Shown piece after piece: positions 23,192-28,989 of a stretch of 28,989 bases of DNA (its first letter is position 1; each line of letters starts with the position of its first letter). This stretch comes from CAYRLZ01 sp964425275 (GTDB lineage: Bacteria; Hydrothermota; Tepidihabitantia; Tepidihabitantales; JBDRVQ01). The notes below the pieces were generated by a model, which saw nothing but the letters and a program-made list of their open reading frames with translations, was not told the DNA's origin and made no database searches. The position numbers and the translations under genes were made by a program. The DNA is taken from the NCBI GenBank assembly GCA_964425275.1, contig CAYRLZ010000087.1:1-28989 (forward strand), given 5' to 3'.

Positions 23192-24127
23192 CTACTTTTT
23201 GGTAAGCAGATAGCGGTAGGCACCAAGCGCGGCCTTTGCCCCTTCACCGCAGGCAATGATTATCTGCTTCCCTGCCACATTTGTCACATCACCACAAGCA
23301 AATATACCTTCTTGTGAGGTCTCGCAGTTACTGGTCACAATAATCTCTCCCAACTCATTTGTTTTGACTAATCCCTTTAAGAAATCGCTATTCGGTATAA
23401 GCCCGACCTCAACAAATACCCCTTGCAGAGGAATTTTCCTCTCTTCTTCGGTCGCTACATTCTTTATCACAATCCCCTCTACCTTTGACCTTCCCTCAAT
23501 CGCCTTTGGTATAAAACCAATTAACTTTTCTATCTTTTCGGTCTTATCCAATTTTTCCAAAAGGACCGGGTCAGCCCGCAGCTGACTCCTGACGATTAGA
23601 TAAACCTTATTTGCCACTTTACTTAAATCCAATGCTGCGCTGACTGCTGAATTGCCGCCACCGATAACCGCGGTATCTTTATTAACAAAAAGCGGGGCAT
23701 CACAAGTCACACAATAGGAAACCCCTCTTCCGGTTAGTTCTCTTTCTCCTGGCACATCTAAACTCCTTGGTCTTTTCCCGGTTGCGACAATCACTGCCTT
23801 TCCTTTATACCTTCCCTGAAACTTCGTTTCAACAAAAAAGAGACCTCCTTCCCACTTCAATGATATTACCTCATCCGGCACGCGCAGGGAAATCGGAAGG
23901 GAACGAAGATGTTCGGTAAATTTCTCCGCCAGTTCCCGGCCGCTTATATATTGATAACCGATGAAGTTGCCGATTTCGGAGGTGAGGAGAACCTGCCCAC
24001 CCAAATCAAGTGAGATAAGAAGTGTCCTGAGGTTCTTTCTTACTGCATAGATACCAGCGCTTATTCCGGCTGGACCACCACCAATAATCAAAAGGTCGTA
24101 AATCTGACTTTTATCCTCTCGGTTCAT
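23192..24127 (-). CDS. trxB: Thioredoxin reductase-like flavoprotein (AhpF C-terminal type)
   Basis: 311 residues with an FAD-binding GGGPAG (16-21), redox-active C139-VT-C142 and a second nucleotide-binding GGGNSA (157-162), ending in the GDVTN...KQIIIACGEGAKAAL FAD site. It normally passes electrons from NAD(P)H to thioredoxin or a glutaredoxin-like partner. The NADPH-recognition HRR motif is absent; instead SQLRADPVLLEKL resembles the KADQVL region of AhpF, which uses NADH, so NADH may be the donor. It lies 46 bases downstream of nrdJ on the same strand with no promoter seen between them, so it probably supplies reducing power for the reductase. Confidence 0.88.
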   Translation of the reverse strand: MNREDKSQIYDLLIIGGGPAGISAGIYAVRKNLRTLLISLDLGGQVLLTSEIGNFIGYQYISGRELAEKFTEHLRSLPISLRVPDEVISLKWEGGLFFVETKFQGRYKGKAVIVATGKRPRSLDVPGERELTGRGVSYCVTCDAPLFVNKDTAVIGGGNSAVSAALDLSKVANKVYLIVRSQLRADPVLLEKLDKTEKIEKLIGFIPKAIEGRSKVEGIVIKNVATEEERKIPLQGVFVEVGLIPNSDFLKGLVKTNELGEIIVTSNCETSQEGIFACGDVTNVAGKQIIIACGEGAKAALGAYRYLLTKK

Positions 24128-24173
24128 CGCTAAGAAGGATTATTAATTACGGTGAGATTTTTCTTTATATCTC

Positions 24174-26249
24174 TTAACTAATACACGTCCCCTGCGGGCA
24201 ACCGCCGGAAAATTCTTCGTCAACGGTCATAAACTCATCTCGTGGTTTAATGTATAAGACCTGCTCTTCTTTTGAGCCATAACGATAAACAGTAATCCCT
24301 TTACAGCCTAACTGCCAGGCAAGGAGATAGGTCTGGCGCACGCTCTCGGGTGATGCCTCATAAGGTAGGTTTATTGTCTTGGAGACACCATTGTCAATAT
24401 ACTTTTGAAATGCTGCCTGCATTTTGATGTGCCATTCCGGGGTAATATCTAAGGCGGTAACGAATAGCCGTTTTATATCTTCGGGTAGTGACGGCTGGTT
24501 TTTCACTCCGCCTTTTTCCGCTATTTCTCTAATTAGGTCCGGGGAATATAGACCGCGCCGACGCATAACCTCTTCAAAATATTCGTTTGTCTCTAAGAGC
24601 CGATGCCCACCCATCGCAAGCCGAATATATGAGAGGGCAAAGAGCGGTTCAATTCCCGAAGAGACGCCAGCGATAATGCTTATTGTGCCCGTAGGGGCAA
24701 TGGTCGTTACCGTTGCATTTCTGATTGGTTCTCCATCTTTATAAATACTTTTTGAGAAGTTTGGAAAAGCACCCCGGCGCCTTGCCAGCTCGTAAGAGGC
24801 CTTTCTTGCCTCTTCGGTTAAAAACTTAGCAACTTTTTCAGCAAAGTCTAAGCCTTCCTCGGAATCATAGGGAATGCCTAATCTTATAAGGCAGTCGGCA
24901 AATCCCATTATCCCTAAACCAATCTTGCGGTTCGCCTTTGTTATCCTTTCAATCTCGGGCAGGGGGTATTTATTTATATCTATCACATTGTCAAGAAAAT
25001 GGACCGCTTTGTGTATTGTTTTTCTAAATTTTTCCCAGTCAAATTTATCATCCCTTATCATCTTTAAGAGGTTTATTGAGCCGAGATTGCAAGATTCATA
25101 GGGGAGAAGCGGCTGTTCGCCGCAAGGATTGGTTGATTCAATCCTTCCTAATTCAGGTGTTGGGTTCGCCCGATTGATGGCATCTATAAAGATAAGCCCC
25201 GGGTCGCCATTAGCCCAGGCATTATACACTATTAAATCAAATACCTCCCTCGCTTTTATTCTCCTGACCACGCTCCGATTCCTTGGGTTTATAAGTTCAT
25301 ATTCTTCATCGCTTTCTACCTTTCTCATAAATTCATCGGAAACCGCAACCGAGATATTGAAGTTATTAAGCAGTCCTTTCTTTCCCTTGATGGTGATAAA
25401 CTCCAAGATATCGGGATGACTAACATCCAAGATGCCCATATTGGCGCCGCGTCGCCGACCGCCTTGCTTCACCACCTCGGTCGCCATATCATATATCTTC
25501 ATAAAGGAGAGCGGACCCGAGGCAATCCCTTTCGTTGATTTGACGATGTCACCTTCTGGTCTAATTTTAGAGAAAGAGAATCCAGTCCCGCCACCCGATT
25601 GATGGATGAGAGCGGTATATTTTAGGGTGTCAAATATCCCAGGAATAGAATCCGGAACCGGCAAAACAAAGCAAGCGGATAATTGCCCGACCGGGGTATT
25701 GGCATTCATTAAGGTTGGTGAATTGGGAAGGAATTCCATATTGACCATCATCTCATAAAACTCCCGGAAGGAAACGGTCCAGTCTTCATTATAAAAAATG
25801 TCAGCACGGCTGATTGCTTGGGCGACCCGTTTGAACATATCCTTAGGGGTCTCGGCAATCTGTCCGGTCTCATCCCTCAATAGATACCTTTTCCTTAAAA
25901 CCGTAACCGCATTTAGATTTAACTTTAAGTCATCTTTAACCCCTAAGAGATATTTCGCCTCCCGTAATTCCTGGCGGGCCTTGCGATATAAGATATAAGC
26001 CTTAGCAGTATCGGAGAAGCCTTCCTTGATTAAAACCTTCTCAACGATATCTTGAATATCCTCCACCCCGGGAATTTTCTCCTTAAATAATGATTTTAAG
26101 TTCTCTTCGACTTGAAGGGCAAGCCTATTGGCCATCTTTTGGTTATCCACCCCAGTAGCAAATAATGCCTTATGGATGGCCAGTTCAATCTTGGTCCGGT
26201 CATAATCAACAATCCGCCCATCGCGCTTTTTAACTTTAGTAATTGCCAT
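24174..26249 (-). CDS. nrdJ: Adenosylcobalamin-dependent ribonucleotide reductase, class II
   Basis: 691 residues. An N-terminal ATP-cone (about 3-95, TKVKKRDGRIVDYDRTKIEL) is followed by the reductase barrel. Redox and radical residues are C193 (LSACFVLP), C376-G-E378 (NPCGEQPLLP) and C387 (ESCNLGS); the 11-residue gap matches C322/C333 of the Thermotoga enzyme. The C-terminus carries the GGCPQGTC dithiol that is re-reduced by thioredoxin or a similar donor. It makes deoxynucleotides without oxygen, needing coenzyme B12. The promoter -10 box is 5 bases from ATG, so there is no room for a cobalamin riboswitch. The ATP-cone implies dATP feedback. Confidence 0.96.
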   Translation of the reverse strand: MAITKVKKRDGRIVDYDRTKIELAIHKALFATGVDNQKMANRLALQVEENLKSLFKEKIPGVEDIQDIVEKVLIKEGFSDTAKAYILYRKARQELREAKYLLGVKDDLKLNLNAVTVLRKRYLLRDETGQIAETPKDMFKRVAQAISRADIFYNEDWTVSFREFYEMMVNMEFLPNSPTLMNANTPVGQLSACFVLPVPDSIPGIFDTLKYTALIHQSGGGTGFSFSKIRPEGDIVKSTKGIASGPLSFMKIYDMATEVVKQGGRRRGANMGILDVSHPDILEFITIKGKKGLLNNFNISVAVSDEFMRKVESDEEYELINPRNRSVVRRIKAREVFDLIVYNAWANGDPGLIFIDAINRANPTPELGRIESTNPCGEQPLLPYESCNLGSINLLKMIRDDKFDWEKFRKTIHKAVHFLDNVIDINKYPLPEIERITKANRKIGLGIMGFADCLIRLGIPYDSEEGLDFAEKVAKFLTEEARKASYELARRRGAFPNFSKSIYKDGEPIRNATVTTIAPTGTISIIAGVSSGIEPLFALSYIRLAMGGHRLLETNEYFEEVMRRRGLYSPDLIREIAEKGGVKNQPSLPEDIKRLFVTALDITPEWHIKMQAAFQKYIDNGVSKTINLPYEASPESVRQTYLLAWQLGCKGITVYRYGSKEEQVLYIKPRDEFMTVDEEFSGGCPQGTCIS

Positions 26250-26254
26250 AAAAG

Positions 26255-26283
26255 ATGATAATCAAAAAAATCCATTTCGTCAA
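26255..26283 (-). promoter_or_regulatory. Promoter of nrdJ, leaderless geometry
   Basis: Minus strand: TTGACG (26283-26278), 17-base spacer, TATCAT (26260-26255), 5 bases to ATG at 26249. Confidence 0.7.
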
Positions 26284-26326
26284 GGGAGCGGTATTTTATC
26301 CAACTTAAAAAATCGCAAATTTCTCT

Positions 26327-26354
26327 GCTCTATCCCTCAAATAAGGGAGAGGGC
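26327..26354. repeat. Imperfect 11-bp hairpin between dnaA and nrdJ
   Basis: GCTCTATCCCT, CAAATA, AGGGAGAGGGC: arms pair at 9 of 11 positions. It has no U-run after it on the dnaA strand, so it is a weak terminator candidate or a dispersed hairpin repeat. Nothing else is recognised in 26355-26470. Confidence 0.4.
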
Positions 26355-26479
26355 TTAAAGAGTATTATTTTTAATCCCAAAGGCCACAAATTCCTCTTCT
26401 TTCTTCTTCCCTTAGATAAGATAACCCCATTAAAAAATCTCCCGCGGAATGGATAAGTAAGAGAAAGGATCTATATAAG

Positions 26480-26504
26480 TTATTAAATTTCAATAATTTA
26501 ATAA
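26480..26504. terminator. AT-only hairpin just after dnaA
   Basis: TTATTAAAT, 7-base loop, ATTTAATAA: perfect 9-bp arms 9 bases beyond the dnaA stop codon. The stem is weak and lacks GC, so it is only a possible terminator or processing site. Confidence 0.35.
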
Positions 26505-26512
26505 GAAATGGA

Positions 26513-27850
26513 TTATTGGCTTTTTAGCCGAAGGATTATCCTTTCAATCCTCTGGCCAATTCCGGAATTATCTTTTATCATTTTTTCTATCTTCTCACAG
26601 GCATGAATAACGGTTGTATGGTCTTTACCACCAAAAATTGAGCCAATTTCTTTTAATGGGAGGCATAAAAGCCGCCGCATTAGATACATTGCCACCTGCC
26701 TTGCCAAAGCTATCCTTTTTGTCCTCACCGGCGAAAATAACTCCTTTTTGGAGACAGAAAATTCACTCAGGACCTCTTGAATTATCTCCTCTCCCCTATA
26801 TTCCTCCTTTGGTGGCAAGAGGTCTTTTAATATCTCCTCAACTGATTTTAATGTTAGGCTGTTGCCAAATATTGAACGGTGAGCAATGAGGCGGATGAGG
26901 GCGGATTCTAAATCCCGAATATTTGTTTTTATCCTTTCCGCAAGAAAGTTATATATCTCCTGAGAGAAGGAACAATCTTCTTGTTCGGCCTTCTTCTTTA
27001 ATATGGCAATCCTCGTCTCTAGGTCCGGTGGTCCAATATCGCAGACCAAGCCAGAGCCCAGACGAGAACTTAACCTCTCTTCTAAGGTCGGTATCTCTTT
27101 GGGTGGACGGTCTGAGGTGAAGACTATCTGTCTCCCGGCGCTGTGGAGGTAATTGAAGGTATGAAAGATTTCCTCCTGTAGGCTTTCTTTGCCAATTAGA
27201 TAATGAATATCATCCAAGAGTAATAAGTCTATTTGCCGGTATTTGTTCTTAAAAGCTATCGTATTCCCATCCTTTATTGCTTGGATAAATTCAATGAAGA
27301 AGTTTTCACAGGATGTGAGATATAGGGTAGTATTCGTATTTTTACTCTTTCGGTAGTTACCAATGGCGTGCAAGAGATGGGTCTTACCTAAACCGACCCC
27401 TCCATAAATAAACAGGGGGTTAAAAGAGCCTGGCTCTTCGGCTACTCTTTTTGCGCAAGCCTGGGCAAAGCGGTTAGATTCGCCAACCACAAAGTTTTCA
27501 AAGGTGTATTTAGGGTTGAGGGAAAAGGGTTTTTTAATCCCGAATTTCTCTGAGTTTTTCGGTAGGGGAGACGGCTTTTTGCCTTCGTCTTTCAGTTCTC
27601 CATCTTTCTTAGGCTTGAAAATAACCTCGGTATTTGCCGTCTCTGCCCATTTTAAGCCTTCGTTTATGAGGGAGCGATAATATTCCTCTATCCATTCAAC
27701 GAAAAAGAGATTTGGTGCTTCAATTATTAATTTTCCCTGCCTTATTTCTTTAGGAGCCAATGGTATAAACCAGGTATTAAAGGCATCTTCGGCGATTGTG
27801 GCTTTGATGTATCCTAGGATTTTATTCCACAGGTCAACCGGGTTAGACAT
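26513..27850 (-). CDS. dnaA: Chromosomal replication initiator protein DnaA
   Basis: About 445 residues from the ATG at 27850 (MSNPVDLWNKILGYIKATIA), preferred over an upstream in-frame GTG because it begins at the usual domain I. Domain I (~1-80) is followed by a short linker, then AAA+ domain III with Walker A GGVGLGKTHLLHA and Walker B LLLLDDIHYL, and domain IV with the DnaA-box-binding signature GGKDHTTVIHACEKI. It binds TTATCCACA boxes and opens the origin. Two perfect boxes and a promoter lie upstream, consistent with autoregulation. It shares its direction with 16S rRNA, nrdJ and trxB. Confidence 0.97.
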   Translation of the reverse strand: MSNPVDLWNKILGYIKATIAEDAFNTWFIPLAPKEIRQGKLIIEAPNLFFVEWIEEYYRSLINEGLKWAETANTEVIFKPKKDGELKDEGKKPSPLPKNSEKFGIKKPFSLNPKYTFENFVVGESNRFAQACAKRVAEEPGSFNPLFIYGGVGLGKTHLLHAIGNYRKSKNTNTTLYLTSCENFFIEFIQAIKDGNTIAFKNKYRQIDLLLLDDIHYLIGKESLQEEIFHTFNYLHSAGRQIVFTSDRPPKEIPTLEERLSSRLGSGLVCDIGPPDLETRIAILKKKAEQEDCSFSQEIYNFLAERIKTNIRDLESALIRLIAHRSIFGNSLTLKSVEEILKDLLPPKEEYRGEEIIQEVLSEFSVSKKELFSPVRTKRIALARQVAMYLMRRLLCLPLKEIGSIFGGKDHTTVIHACEKIEKMIKDNSGIGQRIERIILRLKSQ

Positions 27851-27941
27851 TTTTACCTTTAACCCCTTTTTTATTCCCCGCAACACTAATATCTCTATAA
27901 ATCAGAGGCAAATAGCGTGGAATTATTAAATTATGTTTAAC

Positions 27942-28022
27942 TTTCCACATAGTTATCCACAAACTATCTTCTACTAAGTAATTTATTTACAACAGGTTAT
28001 ATCTTTCAAGCAGTTATCCACA
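27942..28022 (+). other. DnaA-box cluster, candidate oriC
   Basis: Perfect DnaA boxes TTATCCACA at 27953-27961 and 28014-28022, plus a near box TTTCCACAT at 27942-27950, in a strongly AT-rich gap between dnaA and 16S rRNA. The 27851-28249 stretch holds no gene. The position beside dnaA and near a parS-like site supports an origin, though the boxes could serve dnaA autoregulation alone. Confidence 0.75.
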
Positions 28023-28052
28023 AAACGATACCCTATTTTTGGGCTAACTTTA

Positions 28053-28081
28053 ATCTTAATTAGAATTTTCCGGGATGTCAA
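28053..28081 (-). promoter_or_regulatory. Candidate dnaA promoter
   Basis: Minus strand: TTGACA (28081-28076), 17-base spacer, TAAGAT (28058-28053). It drives toward dnaA with both DnaA boxes downstream, as expected for DnaA autorepression. The -10 box is only 4 of 6. Confidence 0.5.
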
Positions 28082-28176
28082 TATATACTTATAGAACTAA
28101 GAAAAAAAATTCAAAGACAAGACTTAAAATTAACAATTTGCTTTGAATTTTGAGTTTTAAGTTTGAGTTGTTAAAA

Positions 28177-28192
28177 TGTTTCACATGAAACA
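28177..28192. promoter_or_regulatory. parS-like ParB binding site
   Basis: TGTTTCACATGAAACA matches the bacterial parS consensus TGTTTCACGTGAAACA at 15 of 16 positions and lies within an extended palindrome (28173-28196). parS sites cluster near origins. No parA or parB gene is in the window. It could alternatively act as a hairpin after 16S rRNA. Confidence 0.8.
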
Positions 28193-28224
28193 TTTTCCAA
28201 AAAAATTAGATGCGTGCTCAGGTG

Positions 28225-28244
28225 AAATTATTCTTAAATAATTT
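28225..28244. terminator. AT-only hairpin directly after 16S rRNA
   Basis: AAATTATT, CTTA, AATAATTT: perfect 8-bp arms just beyond the mature 16S 3' end. Possible processing or termination structure; no U-run follows on the minus strand. Confidence 0.3.
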
Positions 28245-28249
28245 TATAG

Positions 28250-28989
<740 letters not shown>

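Noticed and set aside
26250..26512. Cobalamin riboswitch before nrdJ
   Set aside because: The promoter lies 5 bases from ATG and no B12-box-like sequence is visible upstream.
27851..28249. tRNA genes or a 16S-23S spacer
   Set aside because: No cloverleaf-compatible sequence or 23S start was found on either strand in this stretch.

Overview
This window is bacterial. The right end carries a 16S rRNA gene, parS-like and DnaA-box sequences and dnaA, so it lies at or beside the chromosome origin. The gene set is a V-type ATPase stator/membrane cluster, an adenosylcobalamin-dependent ribonucleotide reductase, outer-membrane proteins of the PorV/UPF0164 type, a gingipain-like C25 peptidase with a FlgD-Ig/type IX-like C-terminal tail, and a secreted serpin. 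Together these suggest a diderm, probably anaerobic, possibly thermophilic lineage such as the WOR-3/Stahlbacteria group. That placement is inferred from gene content and I could not test it by search.

Layout. 1-3.8 kb (+): V-ATPase H-I-K-E behind a consensus promoter; the catalytic subunits are absent. 3.8-7.0 kb (-): an operon of a lactate racemase-like gene, a YidD domain fused to TPRs and a small membrane domain, and a paralogue of that fusion lacking YidD. It is transcribed divergently from 7.1-8.7 kb (+), which holds two outer-membrane barrel-like proteins including a PorV-type one. 8.8-10.0 kb (+): serpin. 10.0-15.1 kb (-): threonine dehydrogenase, a dead GxxExxY gene bracketed by inverted repeats, deoC, cysS and an XRE regulator. 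15.1-19.4 kb: a degraded accessory island with a 20-unit 12-bp tandem array, a decayed IS481-like element, an intact antitoxin beside a broken RelE-type toxin, 7-bp repeats, small ORFs, a PKD lipoprotein that appears truncated, and a second, inverted fragment of the same IS. 19.4-26.2 kb (-): C25 peptidase, thioredoxin-reductase-like enzyme, nrdJ. 26.5-29 kb (-): dnaA, an origin-like region with DnaA boxes and parS, and the 3' half of 16S rRNA with no 23S or tRNA gene following it.

Two themes connect the genes. First, several genes have TTGAC-type promoters whose -10 box lies only 5-6 bases before the start codon, which predicts leaderless mRNAs and changes some start calls. Others have normal Shine-Dalgarno leaders. 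Second, the PorV-like protein, the C25 peptidase with its C-terminal sorting-like domain, the serpin and the PKD lipoprotein form a secretion/cell-surface set. The most unusual items are the YidD-TPR-membrane fusion and its paralogue, the indel-free 12-bp array at the tip of an IS, the GxxExxY unit that appears to have written the end of deoC, and the unlinked 16S gene next to oriC/dnaA.
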